A stretch of 64,000 bases of DNA from JBALVT01 sp036960305 (lineage in GTDB: Bacteria; Pseudomonadota; Gammaproteobacteria; Pseudomonadales; Halieaceae). Both the position numbers and the translations under genes were made by a program. Below, in pieces: positions 1-9,256 of this stretch (its first letter is position 1; each line of letters begins with the position of its first letter). Where the stretch lies: positions 62,001 to 126,000 of the forward strand of contig JBALWA010000002.1 of NCBI GenBank assembly GCA_036960305.1, in the 5' to 3' direction. Under the pieces are notes generated by a model that worked only from the letters and a program-made list of their open reading frames with translations, was not told the origin of the DNA and did no database searches.

Positions 1-1037
1 CGGTCCTCAGCGACAATCCGGAATTAATGATTTATGGCATGCTCTCGGCCCTGTTAGCGGCGGGCACCTGGTTAATGATCGCAAGCTTCAAGGGCTGGCC
101 CGTCTCCACCACCCACACTATTGTCGGGGCCATCGTCGGATTTGCCGCCGTGGGTATCTCCGCGGACGCCGTCTACTGGGGCAAAGTGGGTTCCATCGTA
201 GCGAGCTGGGTCGTCTCTCCGGTGATTGCTGGAACCCTGTCCTTCGGTCTGTTCATGAGTGTGAAAGTGCTCATTCTGGACACCGATGATCCCTTTCACC
301 GGGCCAAGAAGTACATACCCATCTATATGTGGATGGTGGGTTTCATGATCGCCATGGTCACGCTGCTAAAAGGCCTGAAACACGTGGGAGTGGAAATTGA
401 CCTGGGTTTCGAATCCAAGTTCATGAATGCCGCGCCAGTAGCTGCTGTAATAGGCTTAGCCGTTGCCGCCCTGGGTGCCCTGCTGATGAGAAGGGTCAAA
501 GAGGTACCGAATGCTGCCAACCGCTTCGATGATGTAGAACGGGTCTTCGCCATCCTGATGATTTTCACCGCCTGCTCCATGGCCTTCGCCCACGGCTCCA
601 ATGATGTGGCCAATGCTGTGGGGCCGCTGGCCGCTATCGCCAGCACCGTGGCAACCGGTGAGATCGCTGCCAAATCAGCCATGCCCTGGTGGATCCTGCT
701 GATTGGCGGCCTGGGCATTGTCGTGGGTCTGGCAACCTATGGCTGGAAAGTCATATCCACCGTTGGCCGCAAGATCACTGAGCTTACCCCCAGCAGGGGA
801 TTTGCTGCCGAACTGGGCGCCGCCTCCACCGTCGTGGTCGCTTCGGCGACAGGCCTGCCGATCTCCACCACGCACACACTAGTGGGCGCTGTATTGGGTG
901 TCGGTATGGCGCGAGGCATCGCCGCGTTGAACCTGAGAGTTGTAAGTTCGATCTTCATGTCCTGGGTTATCACCCTGCCCGCCGGCGCCGGATTGGCGAT
1001 CATTTTCTTCTTCCTGTTCAAGGGTATCTTTGGCTAA
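1..1037 (+). CDS. pit: PiT-family inorganic phosphate transporter, 5'-truncated by window edge
   Basis: Low-affinity phosphate permease of the inner membrane (PiT family, cation-phosphate symport). The frame is open from base 3, so the first part of the gene lies outside the window and the ATG at 27 is internal. Visible are about 345 residues of hydrophobic helices. The internal duplication typical of the family is clear: GWPVSTTHTIVGAIVGF near the left edge is repeated as GLPISTTHTLVGAVLGVG near the C-terminus, and the signature AHGSNDVANAVGPLAAI lies between them. The partner of that signature in the first repeat is missing with the N-terminus. argE follows after 18 bases. No pho box can be judged because the promoter is outside. 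Confidence 0.93.
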   Translation, partial: VLSDNPELMIYGMLSALLAAGTWLMIASFKGWPVSTTHTIVGAIVGFAAVGISADAVYWGKVGSIVASWVVSPVIAGTLSFGLFMSVKVLILDTDDPFHRAKKYIPIYMWMVGFMIAMVTLLKGLKHVGVEIDLGFESKFMNAAPVAAVIGLAVAALGALLMRRVKEVPNAANRFDDVERVFAILMIFTACSMAFAHGSNDVANAVGPLAAIASTVATGEIAAKSAMPWWILLIGGLGIVVGLATYGWKVISTVGRKITELTPSRGFAAELGAASTVVVASATGLPISTTHTLVGAVLGVGMARGIAALNLRVVSSIFMSWVITLPAGAGLAIIFFFLFKGIFG

Positions 1038-1055
1038 ACGCCCGGGAGGCAAGCC

Positions 1056-2207
1056 ATGTCCCACAACAGCAAAACCATTATCGGCCAGCTCCAGCAGCTG
1101 GTCAGCACGCCCTCTGTTAGCTCAACTGACCCGGGTTGGGACCAGGGCAATCGCGCGGTCGTCGAGTTATTGGCCAGCTGGCTATCCGATCTGGGCTTTC
1201 GATGCGAAATCATCGATATTACGCCGGACGGCGCCAAAGCTAACCTGATTGCCACCCTGGGGACTGGCCCCGGCGGCCTGGTACTCTCCGGCCACACCGA
1301 TACCGTGCCCTACGATGAAGGGCTGTGGAAATCCAACCCCCTGGCCATCACAGAAAGAGACCATCGCCTCTATGGCCTGGGCAGTACCGACATGAAAGGG
1401 TTTTTCCCCCTCGCCATCGCCGCAGCCAGCGCCTTTGTGGATACGCCCTTGAAGCAGCCGCTCATTATCCTGGCCACCGCGGATGAAGAGAGCTCTATGA
1501 ATGGCGCCAGAGCCCTGGCAAAATCCGGCCGCCCAAAGGCGCGGGCCGCGATTATCGGCGAACCCACCGGTCTGGTGCCCATTCGAATGCACAAGGGCAT
1601 TATGATGGAGTCTGTGCGGATAACAGGCCAATCCGGGCACTCCTCCAACCCCGACCTCGGTAACAGTGCACTCGAGGCCATGCATGCCGTCATGGGCGAC
1701 CTCATCGGTTTTCGCCAGCAACTGAAAGACCGCTACAGTGACGAGTTGTTCCAGGTTGCCTACCCAACCCTCAATCTGGGCTGTATACACGGCGGAGACA
1801 GCCCCAACCGGATTTGTGGCAAAACAGAACTGCACTTTGATTTGCGTATGACGCCCGGGGGCAACAACGCCAGCGTTCGCGGCGAACTGGCAGCACGGAT
1901 GGAACACCTGGCCCAACAACACGCTGTGGATATCGCGATGCAGCCCCTGATCAAGGACGTTGCCCCCTTTGAACAGATAGCGGACTGCGAGCTGGTAAAA
2001 ACCGCTGAGCAGCTGACCGGACACCAGGCGGAGGCTGCCGCCTTTGCGACAGAGGCACCCTTCCTCCAGCAGCTAGGCATGGAAACTATTGTCATGGGAC
2101 CGGGCTCCATCGATCGCGCCCATCAGCCAGATGAATACCTGGAACTGGAGCAGATCGAGCCCTGCATCACGTTACTCCAGAACTGTATCCGCCACTACTG
2201 CCTGTAA
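1056..2207 (+). CDS. argE: Acetylornithine deacetylase ArgE
   Basis: M20-family metallohydrolase that removes the acetyl group from N2-acetylornithine to give ornithine in the linear arginine pathway (cytoplasm). 383 residues, the usual length. Metal-site motifs are in order: GHTDTVPYD (His and Asp) near residue 80, GSTDMKGFF near 110, the catalytic Glu pair in ATADEESSMNG near 145, EPTGL near 170, and a C-terminal GPGSIDRAHQPDEY that carries the last metal His. A GGGAGG Shine-Dalgarno at about 1042-1047 supports the ATG. It lies 18 bases after pit and 97 bases before argA, so first and late arginine steps are side by side, as in other gammaproteobacteria. DapE is the alternative in this family; the C-terminal motif and the argA neighbour favour ArgE. 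Confidence 0.93.
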   Translation: MSHNSKTIIGQLQQLVSTPSVSSTDPGWDQGNRAVVELLASWLSDLGFRCEIIDITPDGAKANLIATLGTGPGGLVLSGHTDTVPYDEGLWKSNPLAITERDHRLYGLGSTDMKGFFPLAIAAASAFVDTPLKQPLIILATADEESSMNGARALAKSGRPKARAAIIGEPTGLVPIRMHKGIMMESVRITGQSGHSSNPDLGNSALEAMHAVMGDLIGFRQQLKDRYSDELFQVAYPTLNLGCIHGGDSPNRICGKTELHFDLRMTPGGNNASVRGELAARMEHLAQQHAVDIAMQPLIKDVAPFEQIADCELVKTAEQLTGHQAEAAAFATEAPFLQQLGMETIVMGPGSIDRAHQPDEYLELEQIEPCITLLQNCIRHYCL

Positions 2208-2304
2208 ACTGCCCCCGTGACAGTGTGCATTATTGCCACTAGGTAATCAGCCCAGCTTTGGGTACTCTTAACAGTCTTTAATTATCAAGAGCTTAGCCGG
2301 TAAA

Positions 2305-3618
2305 GTGACGACATCGAGCCGGGCGCATATTCGCTGGTTCAGGAACACTGCGCCCTACATCAACAGCCATAGAGACAAGACCTTTGTATTGATGCTTGGG
2401 GGTGAGGTTGCGCAGCACGAAAACTTCGCCAACATTATTCACGACATAGCCCTGCTCAATAGTCTGGGCGTCAAACTTGTCCTGGTTCACGGGTCGAGAC
2501 CGCAAATAGACCAGCGGCTGACCACCGCTGGCCTTAAAACCGAGTTTTACGACAACAAGCGAATCACTGATACCGCGGCGATGGAGCACGTGAAAGATGC
2601 TGCGGGATCTCTGCGCACCCAGTTCGAGGCCCTGCTGTCCATGGGGCTGCCAAACTCGCCCATGCAGGGCGCCAAGATAAGGGTATGCAGCGGCAACTTT
2701 GTCACGGCCAGGCCCATAGGCGTTCTGGATGGTGTGGAATTTCACCATACGGGTAAAGTGCGCCGTATTGATGCGGCTGCGATACAACAACAACTCAATG
2801 ACGGTGCCATTGTCCTGCTTTCCCCTTTGGGCTACTCCCCCACAGGCGAAATTTTCAACCTCGCCCTGGAAGACATTGCCGTGCACTGCGCCTCCGCCAT
2901 CGGCGCAGACAAACTTATGCTCTTTGGCACGGCCGCAGGCATCACCAATGCTGGGGGAGAGCTAATCAGGCAGTGTGCAGTGGGTGAAATCGCGGGTATC
3001 AATGTTGTCGATAGCGAACAATCTTCTTTGCTGGAAACGGCCAAACGTGCCTGTGCAGCGGGCGTCGCCAGGTGTCAGATTATCAGTTACCAGGCCGACT
3101 GTGCCCTGCTGGAGGAGCTGTTTACCCACGACGGCAGCGGTACCCTGATCGCCAATGACGATTATGAACAGTCTCGTGAAGCCAATATCGACGACGTCGG
3201 CGGCATTCTCGAACTGATCGCGCCGCTGGAGCAAAAAGGTATTTTGCTAAAGCGTTCCCGCGAAGTCCTGGAAACCGAGATTCGCCAGTTCCGCCTGCTG
3301 GAGCGCGACGGTCGCATTATTGCCTGTGCTGCACTCTACCCCTTCCCCGGTACCGACTGTGGTGAGGTCGCCTGCATCGTCTCGCACCCGGACTACCGCG
3401 GCGGGCAGCGCGGACAACGCCTGCTGCACGAGCTCGAGCAGGAAGCCAGGCACCTGGGGCTGAACAAGGTTTTTGTGCTTACCACCCAGACCACGCACTG
3501 GTTTATCGAACAGGGCTTCAAGGAAACAGGCCGTGAAGCACTGCCTGACCAGAAGCAGCCTCTGTACAACCTGCAGCGAAACTCTAAGGTATTATTCAAG
3601 ACCCTACGCACGCCCTGA
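2305..3618 (+). CDS. argA: N-acetylglutamate synthase ArgA
   Basis: Acetylates glutamate with acetyl-CoA, the committed step of arginine synthesis. 437 residues, close to the 443 of E. coli ArgA. The first ~290 residues are an amino-acid-kinase fold (LVLVHGSRPQIDQRL, near 70), which in this family is the arginine-binding regulatory part. The last ~140 residues are a GNAT domain with the acetyl-CoA loop HPDYRGGQRGQRLL and the C-terminal FIEQGFKETGREALP. The start is GTG; there is no ATG upstream in frame and only a weak AAGAG sequence in front. It follows argE on the same strand with a 97-base gap that may hold its own promoter. Confidence 0.94.
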   Translation: MTTSSRAHIRWFRNTAPYINSHRDKTFVLMLGGEVAQHENFANIIHDIALLNSLGVKLVLVHGSRPQIDQRLTTAGLKTEFYDNKRITDTAAMEHVKDAAGSLRTQFEALLSMGLPNSPMQGAKIRVCSGNFVTARPIGVLDGVEFHHTGKVRRIDAAAIQQQLNDGAIVLLSPLGYSPTGEIFNLALEDIAVHCASAIGADKLMLFGTAAGITNAGGELIRQCAVGEIAGINVVDSEQSSLLETAKRACAAGVARCQIISYQADCALLEELFTHDGSGTLIANDDYEQSREANIDDVGGILELIAPLEQKGILLKRSREVLETEIRQFRLLERDGRIIACAALYPFPGTDCGEVACIVSHPDYRGGQRGQRLLHELEQEARHLGLNKVFVLTTQTTHWFIEQGFKETGREALPDQKQPLYNLQRNSKVLFKTLRTP

Positions 3619-3668
3619 GGGCAGGCGAGGCCTTGAATGGCGTGCGGTGAGTACCGCAAAATCATGAT

Positions 3669-3697
3669 CTGACGAAAAGCCAAAATTTTGCTATCCT
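3669..3697 (+). promoter_or_regulatory. Candidate sigma-70 promoter of ilvD
   Basis: CTGACG (3669-3674) and TATCCT (3692-3697) are separated by exactly 17 bases; each matches four of six consensus positions. This would start transcription near 3704 and leave an untranslated leader of about 70 bases before ilvD. Seen by eye only. Confidence 0.4.
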
Positions 3698-3772
3698 GCG
3701 CTGCTGTTCCAAGCCATTCGATCCACACCGGTAAACGCCCTGCGTTGCCGACCAAGTAAACGGAATACCCCC

Positions 3773-5617
3773 ATGCCTGATTATCGTTCGAAAACCTCCA
3801 CCCACGGCCGCAATATGGCCGGAGCCCGTGCCCTGTGGCGCGCCACTGGCATGAAGGACGGCGACTTCCAGAAGCCGATTATCGCCGTCGTCAACTCCTT
3901 CACCCAGTTTGTTCCGGGTCACGTGCACCTGAAAGACATGGGGCAGCTGGTTGCCCGGGAAATTGAGGCCGCTGGCGGTGTCGCCAAAGAGTTCAACACC
4001 ATCGCTGTCGACGATGGTATTGCCATGGGCCACGACGGCATGCTCTACAGCCTGCCCTCCCGGGATATTATTTCCGATTCCGTCGAATATATGGTCAATG
4101 CGCACTGTGCCGACGCCATGGTCTGTATATCCAATTGCGACAAAATCACCCCCGGTATGCTGAATGCGGCCATGCGACTCAATATACCCGTGGTATTTGT
4201 TTCCGGTGGACCGATGGAAGCAGGCAAAACCCGCCTGTCCGAGCACAAACTGGACCTGGTCGATGCCATGGTCATTGCGGCAGATAGCGATGTCAGCGAT
4301 GAAGATGTCGCCGAGATCGAGCGCTCCGCGTGCCCTACCTGTGGGTCCTGCTCCGGCATGTTCACCGCCAATTCCATGAATTGCCTTACCGAGGCACTGG
4401 GCCTCAGCTTGCCTGGCAACGGCTCCATGCTGGCCACCCATGCGGACCGCGAACAGCTGTTCCTGCGGGCGGGGCGACTGATCGTTGAGCTTTGCCAACG
4501 CTACTACGAGCAGGATGACGCATCCGTTTTACCGCGGGCCATTGGCAACTTCCAGGCCTTCGAAAATGCCATGAACCTCGATATTGCCATGGGGGGCTCT
4601 ACCAACACTATCTTGCACCTGCTGGCGGCAGCACAGGAAGCCGAACTCGATTTTACCCTGGCCGATATCGACCGTCTGTCCAGAAAAGTACCCCAACTGT
4701 GTAAAGTCGCGCCCAATACGCCCCTGTACCATATGGAAGATGTTCACCGTGCCGGGGGGGTAATGGGAATCCTGGGCCAGCTAGACCTCGCCGGCCTGTT
4801 ACATACCGACAACCCGACCATTTACAGTGCGACCATGGGCGAGGCACTGGACAAATGGGATATCAGCCGCACCGACGACCCCGATGTGCAGAAGTATTAT
4901 AGCGCCGGCCCCGCGGGAATCCCGACCCAGACTGCATTCAGCCAGAATACTCGCTGGCCCAGCCTGGATGACGATCGCGAAAATGGCTGTATTCGCGCGC
5001 TGGAACACGCCTACTCACTCGAGGGCGGCCTGGCCGTGTTGTTTGGCAATATAGCCGAGGACGGCTGCGTGGTGAAAACCTCGGGCGTCGATGAAGGCAG
5101 CCTGGTATTTTCCGGGCCGGCCTACATCTGTGAGAGCCAGGACAAAGCAGTTGAAGACATTCTCGCAGACAAAGTCAAAGCGGGCGATGTCGTGATCATC
5201 CGCTACGAGGGCCCCAGAGGCGGGCCGGGCATGCAGGAAATGCTGTATCCCACCAGCTATCTGAAATCGAAGGGCCTGGGTAAAGCCTGCGCGCTGCTGA
5301 CCGACGGCAGGTTCTCCGGTGGCACATCGGGGCTCTCGATCGGCCATGCCTCCCCGGAAGCTGCAGCAGGTGGCGCTATTGGCCTGGTGCAACAGGGGGA
5401 TATCATAGAAATCAATATTCCCAACCGCAGCATTAATGTCGCACTCGGTGAGGGTGAATTGGAACAGCGCAGGGCGGCCATGGAGGCCCTGGGAAATAAG
5501 GCCTGGCAGCCCCAGGAATCACGGCCCAGAAAGGTCACGCCAGCACTCAAGGTATACGCCAAAATGGTCACCAGTGCCGACAAAGGTGCGGTCCGGGACC
5601 TGTCACTGCTGGACTAA
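3773..5617 (+). CDS. ilvD: Dihydroxy-acid dehydratase IlvD
   Basis: Iron-sulfur enzyme that dehydrates 2,3-dihydroxy-isovalerate and 2,3-dihydroxy-3-methylvalerate to the 2-oxo acids, the third common step of valine and isoleucine synthesis. 614 residues, essentially the length of the E. coli enzyme. The cluster-binding cysteines are visible in CISNCDKITPGM (near residue 122) and CPTCGSCSGMFTANSMNC (near 192), followed by LGLSLPGNGS. The C-terminal DGRFSGGTSGLSIGHASPEA is typical of the ILVD/EDD family; the IlvD rather than Edd assignment follows from the N-terminal RSKTSTHGRNMAGARALWRA. Its TAA overlaps the TAG of the convergent lipoprotein gene by two bases. Confidence 0.96.
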   Translation: MPDYRSKTSTHGRNMAGARALWRATGMKDGDFQKPIIAVVNSFTQFVPGHVHLKDMGQLVAREIEAAGGVAKEFNTIAVDDGIAMGHDGMLYSLPSRDIISDSVEYMVNAHCADAMVCISNCDKITPGMLNAAMRLNIPVVFVSGGPMEAGKTRLSEHKLDLVDAMVIAADSDVSDEDVAEIERSACPTCGSCSGMFTANSMNCLTEALGLSLPGNGSMLATHADREQLFLRAGRLIVELCQRYYEQDDASVLPRAIGNFQAFENAMNLDIAMGGSTNTILHLLAAAQEAELDFTLADIDRLSRKVPQLCKVAPNTPLYHMEDVHRAGGVMGILGQLDLAGLLHTDNPTIYSATMGEALDKWDISRTDDPDVQKYYSAGPAGIPTQTAFSQNTRWPSLDDDRENGCIRALEHAYSLEGGLAVLFGNIAEDGCVVKTSGVDEGSLVFSGPAYICESQDKAVEDILADKVKAGDVVIIRYEGPRGGPGMQEMLYPTSYLKSKGLGKACALLTDGRFSGGTSGLSIGHASPEAAAGGAIGLVQQGDIIEINIPNRSINVALGEGELEQRRAAMEALGNKAWQPQESRPRKVTPALKVYAKMVTSADKGAVRDLSLLD

Positions 5618-6480
5618 AAGCCAGCGCCTGCCGACTCGCGACCCTGTTCAATCAGGGTCTGCAGGTCCTCCCTCAAGTTATTCAGCTTTTTGCGCAAGCG
5701 ACGATCCTGTTTGTCAGTACGGCTGTTTGTGACAGACACGATAGCCTGTTGGATCTGGAGGATATTGTGCGTATACATCTGCCGATACTCCGGCGAAGCA
5801 TTCTCATCGCGTTCGGCCAGCGCATCTCGTATCCCCTGCTCCCAGCCGGGCGCTCTTTGCAGCAGCACCTCAAGCCTCAACATCCAGGCTGCTCGCTCCT
5901 CCAGCCAGGCAGTATCCGAGCGCTGCATTGCTGCACTGGTATCTTTTAAGGCCAGCTTCTGGCTCGCGTCCAGCCTGCCAAGATAATCCGTAAAGCTATC
6001 CAGCAGGCTCTCATAGGTTTCCTCCCGATACTCTTGCTCACTGCGGGTCAGGTACTTTTCTTCATACTCGCCCTGCTGCTCCTGCAATTTAATAAGAAAG
6101 GCGGCGATCTGTTCATCGCTCATGTTCGCACCCAGCTCCAAAATCCAGGTGAGGCCGGTTTCCTCCAGCCTTCCCCAGGCCGCCTCGAACATGTCAGAAA
6201 CGGCCTCAACATCCGCCAGCTGTAGCGGTTGATCCAGGCTGTCATCAATCTTTTCAACAATCTCCAGATACCGGGGCAGTTCCTCTGAACGGTGCCAATA
6301 CAGATAGGGCTCCAGCAGGTCATCCAGTAATTTCTTCTGCGGGCGACTGAGTTCCATGTAATCGCCCAAATACCAGGGCAGGAGAAAATCGAGGCGATTG
6401 TAAATAAATGTCGTACTGCTGCAGGCTCCCAGCAGCAACAGGCAGGCAATCAATCCATATCGAGTGAAGTGTCGCTTCAT
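5614..6480 (-). CDS. DUF6279-type lipoprotein
   Basis: Predicted outer- or inner-membrane lipoprotein of unknown function, 288 residues. The N-terminus has a basic stretch, a hydrophobic core and a lipobox (LLLLGAC, Cys at about 20), then STTFIYNRLDFLLPWYLGDY, which matches my memory of the DUF6279 family opening. The rest is helical and very rich in Glu, Arg and Leu, without membrane segments, so it probably forms an extended helical periplasmic body. AAGGGA just upstream of the ATG is a good ribosome site. The gene is convergent with ilvD, the two stop codons overlapping. It is followed on the same strand by nothing, and the upstream neighbour (threonine dehydratase-like) ends 57 bases before it. 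Confidence 0.8.
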   Translation of the reverse strand: MKRHFTRYGLIACLLLLGACSSTTFIYNRLDFLLPWYLGDYMELSRPQKKLLDDLLEPYLYWHRSEELPRYLEIVEKIDDSLDQPLQLADVEAVSDMFEAAWGRLEETGLTWILELGANMSDEQIAAFLIKLQEQQGEYEEKYLTRSEQEYREETYESLLDSFTDYLGRLDASQKLALKDTSAAMQRSDTAWLEERAAWMLRLEVLLQRAPGWEQGIRDALAERDENASPEYRQMYTHNILQIQQAIVSVTNSRTDKQDRRLRKKLNNLREDLQTLIEQGRESAGAGF

Positions 6481-6537
6481 TCCCTTCAGCCCCTCCAGGG
6501 CTCTGGACCGGGCAGCCCCCTCGCAATCAGGGGCCCA

Positions 6538-7485
6538 TCACCAGGGCAGATTATCCAGGTCGAGGTTACCACCACTGATGACCACTGCAACCCTGCGCCC
6601 GCGGAAGCGCTCACCATGCTCCAGCACCCCCGCGAAACTGACCGCGCCAGAAGGCTCAACCACAGACTTGAGACGACTCCACTGCAATCGCATCGCCTCT
6701 ACGATGGTAGATTCCTCCACAGTAAGAATGGTATCGACGTTTTTCTGTATGATCTCGAAATTCAGTGCCCCAAGGCTGGAGCGCAAGCCATCCGCAATGG
6801 TCTGCGGATTGGTCTGGGGAATCAGGCGCCCCATGCCAAAGGAGCGGAAGGCATCGTCGGCGCCCGCTGGCTCTACGGCAATGACTTCAATTTTTGGATT
6901 AATGTTTTTTGCGGCCAGGGCGACACCCGCTAGCAGGCCTCCACCGCCTACCGGGACAACGATTGCATCCAGTTCACTCACCTGCTCCAAAATCTCAAGT
7001 GCAACAGTGCCCTGCCCCGCTATCACGCGCCCATCATGGTAGGGGTGTACAACGTGGGCCCCGGTGCGAGCAACAAGCTCCTCCAAACCCTGTTCTCGCG
7101 CTGCCAGTGTGGGCTCGCATTCGACAATAATACCGCCATAAGCGGCTACCGCCGTCTTTTTGGTAGCTGGTGCGTTCGAGGGCATCACGATGTGTGCTGC
7201 AATCCCGCGACGTGCAGCGGCCATCGCCAGAGCGGCGCCGTGATTACCCGACGAGTGGGTTGCAACACCGCCTGCCGCTTCAGCGTCACTCAAACTAAAG
7301 ACTGCATTACTCGCGCCGCGGGCCTTGAATGCACCCACCTTCTGTAGGTTTTCGCATTTGAAGAACAACGTGGCAGCACAGTGTGCATCCAATAGCTCGC
7401 TGGTATAGACCGGTGTCTTGTGCACGTGGGGCGCAATACGCTGCTGTGCCGACCGGATATCTTCCAGGCCCGGAGCCGTCAACAC
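6538..7485 (-). CDS. PLP-dependent threonine/serine dehydratase (or serine racemase-like), no ACT domain
   Basis: Fold-type II PLP enzyme that most likely deaminates L-threonine or L-serine to a 2-oxo acid. 315 residues, a single catalytic domain. The Schiff-base lysine sits in ENLQKVGAFKARGA (near 50), the phosphate-binding loop is VGGGGLLAGVALA (near 175), and SSGNHGAALA binds the substrate carboxylate. The biosynthetic IlvA of enterics carries C-terminal ACT domains for isoleucine feedback; these are absent here. It starts with GTG two bases after the leuA stop, so the two are co-transcribed. That context suggests supply of 2-oxobutyrate for isoleucine, but a catabolic TdcB-like enzyme, a serine racemase or a hydroxyaspartate ammonia-lyase fit the sequence equally well. 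Confidence 0.85.
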   Translation of the reverse strand: MLTAPGLEDIRSAQQRIAPHVHKTPVYTSELLDAHCAATLFFKCENLQKVGAFKARGASNAVFSLSDAEAAGGVATHSSGNHGAALAMAAARRGIAAHIVMPSNAPATKKTAVAAYGGIIVECEPTLAAREQGLEELVARTGAHVVHPYHDGRVIAGQGTVALEILEQVSELDAIVVPVGGGGLLAGVALAAKNINPKIEVIAVEPAGADDAFRSFGMGRLIPQTNPQTIADGLRSSLGALNFEIIQKNVDTILTVEESTIVEAMRLQWSRLKSVVEPSGAVSFAGVLEHGERFRGRRVAVVISGGNLDLDNLPW

Positions 7486-7487
7486 CT

Positions 7488-9161
7488 CTAGGCCGCCACA
7501 ACGCGATTACGTTCCTGGGCGCTATTAATCGCCCCGAGTATGCCGTCCAGAGAAGCCTGGATAATATCGTGACTACGGCCCACGCCGCAGTAGCGGTCGC
7601 CATTGATGTTGAGCTGAATGTAGCAAATCGCCTCTGCATCAGCGCTCTTACTTAGTGCGTGTTCAGAATACTCCACCAATACAATTTTCTGTCCGGTAAA
7701 ACGCTCCATCGCATCGACAAAAGAGGCGACAACCCCGGAACCGCTGCCGCTCAATTTGTGGATTTGTGCGCCAGCAACCAGTTCCGCGACCAGCTCATCT
7801 GCCTTACCCTCTCTGGATACCTGATAGTTACCCAGGTGCCACTCGCCTGTTGCCGATAAATAGGTCTGCTCAAATATCTGAAAAATGACGCCCGCATCGA
7901 CCTCGCTTTTGCTCTCTTCCGCGTAGGCCTGCACGGCCGTACTGAAGTCGATCTGCAGCCAACGGGGCAACGCGAGGCCGTACTCCCGATCCAGAACATA
8001 GGCGATACCGCCCTTGCCAGATTGGCTGTTAATACGGATGACCTCTTGGTAAGAACGGCCAATATCCCTGGGGTCAATGGGCAGGTAAGCGACCTCCCAG
8101 GGCTCATTTTCATCGCGTTTGTCGAGGCATTTCTTGATCGCATCCTGGTGACTCCCAGAAAACGCAGTGAATACTAACTCACCTGCATAAGGGTGCCGTG
8201 GGTGCACCGGAAGCTGGGTACAGTCCTTCACTGTCTGAATTATTTCATCCATATGACCCAGGTTCAGCCGAGGATCTACGCCCTGGCTGTACAGGTTCAT
8301 TGCCATGGTAATAATGTCCATATTGCCCGTGCGCTCACCGTTGCCCATAAGCGTGCCCTCTACCCGGTCGGCACCTGCCATCACACCAAGCTCTGCCGCT
8401 GCGACAGCGCAGCCGCGATCATTGTGGGTATGCAGGGAAATGAGCACGCTGTCGCGTCTTTCTACCCGGTCGCAGAACCACTCGATCTGGTCTGCGTACA
8501 CATTGGCAGTACTCTCCTCTACGGTGGCCGGCAGGTTGAGAATGACCGGATGCTCAGGCGTCGGCTGCCACACGGCGGTTACGGCATTGCACACCTCCAC
8601 CGCAAAATCCAGCTCGGTACCTGTAAAGCTCTCAGGGGAATATTCAAATACCCACTCTGTCTCGGGGTTCTTGTCTGCATGCTCCTGAACCAGCTTCGCA
8701 CCCTTGACCGCTATATCGATGATACCTTGACGGTCGAGGCCAAATACCTGCTCACGCTGTACCGTAGAAGTCGAATTGTAGACATGGACTATGGCACGCC
8801 TCACCCCCTTGAGGGCGGCAAAGGTCTTTTCAATCAAATCCGGCCGGGCCTGTGTCAGCACCTGCACGGTCACGTCCTCAGGAATCCTGTCCTCTTCAAT
8901 CAATTGGCGAACAAAAGCGAAATCATGGCTGGAGGCTGCCGGAAAGCCGACCTCAATCTCTTTGAAGCCAATTTTCAGTAACTGGTCGTACAGTCGCGAC
9001 TTCTGGCTGGCCGTCATCGGCTCGATCAGAGCCTGGTTACCATCGCGCAGATCCACACTACACCAGTGCGGTGCCTTGTCGATGACACGGTCAGGCCAAC
9101 GCCGGCCCGTCATTTTAATCGGCGGAAAAGCCTGGTATTTGCGATGGTCGAAGTTACTCAT
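7488..9161 (-). CDS. leuA: 2-isopropylmalate synthase LeuA (long type)
   Basis: Condenses acetyl-CoA with 2-oxoisovalerate, the first committed step of leucine synthesis. About 557 residues, belonging to the longer LeuA class found in Pseudomonas and actinobacteria. The TIM barrel shows DLRDGNQALIEPM (substrate and metal site, near 45) and LHTHNDRGCAVAAAELG (near 245). The C-terminal ~130 residues form the leucine-sensing regulatory domain. Two in-frame ATGs lie six bases apart (9167 and 9161). The ribosome site AGGTGA touches the first but sits six bases before the second, so 9161 is the better start. A structured leader and an Lrp-type gene lie upstream. Confidence 0.95.
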   Translation of the reverse strand: MSNFDHRKYQAFPPIKMTGRRWPDRVIDKAPHWCSVDLRDGNQALIEPMTASQKSRLYDQLLKIGFKEIEVGFPAASSHDFAFVRQLIEEDRIPEDVTVQVLTQARPDLIEKTFAALKGVRRAIVHVYNSTSTVQREQVFGLDRQGIIDIAVKGAKLVQEHADKNPETEWVFEYSPESFTGTELDFAVEVCNAVTAVWQPTPEHPVILNLPATVEESTANVYADQIEWFCDRVERRDSVLISLHTHNDRGCAVAAAELGVMAGADRVEGTLMGNGERTGNMDIITMAMNLYSQGVDPRLNLGHMDEIIQTVKDCTQLPVHPRHPYAGELVFTAFSGSHQDAIKKCLDKRDENEPWEVAYLPIDPRDIGRSYQEVIRINSQSGKGGIAYVLDREYGLALPRWLQIDFSTAVQAYAEESKSEVDAGVIFQIFEQTYLSATGEWHLGNYQVSREGKADELVAELVAGAQIHKLSGSGSGVVASFVDAMERFTGQKIVLVEYSEHALSKSADAEAICYIQLNINGDRYCGVGRSHDIIQASLDGILGAINSAQERNRVVAA

Positions 9162-9256
9162 GATCATTCACCTGGAAAAACAGTATTTATTGATTGTAGG
9201 CTATTCACCTGCCCGAATTTGGGGCATCTACCCTCGTGGGGCATGCGGACGTGCCG

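Noticed and set aside
1182..2024. 280-codon frame antisense to argE
   Set aside because: Shadow of argE, composition driven by the opposite strand.
3662..4498. 278-codon open frame antisense to ilvD
   Set aside because: It lies fully opposite the conserved start of ilvD, has no ribosome site, and its protein is His/Gly-rich without a domain; it mirrors the codon pattern of ilvD.
8193..8981. 262-codon frame on the plus strand inside leuA
   Set aside because: Shadow of leuA; no recognisable motif and no start signal.
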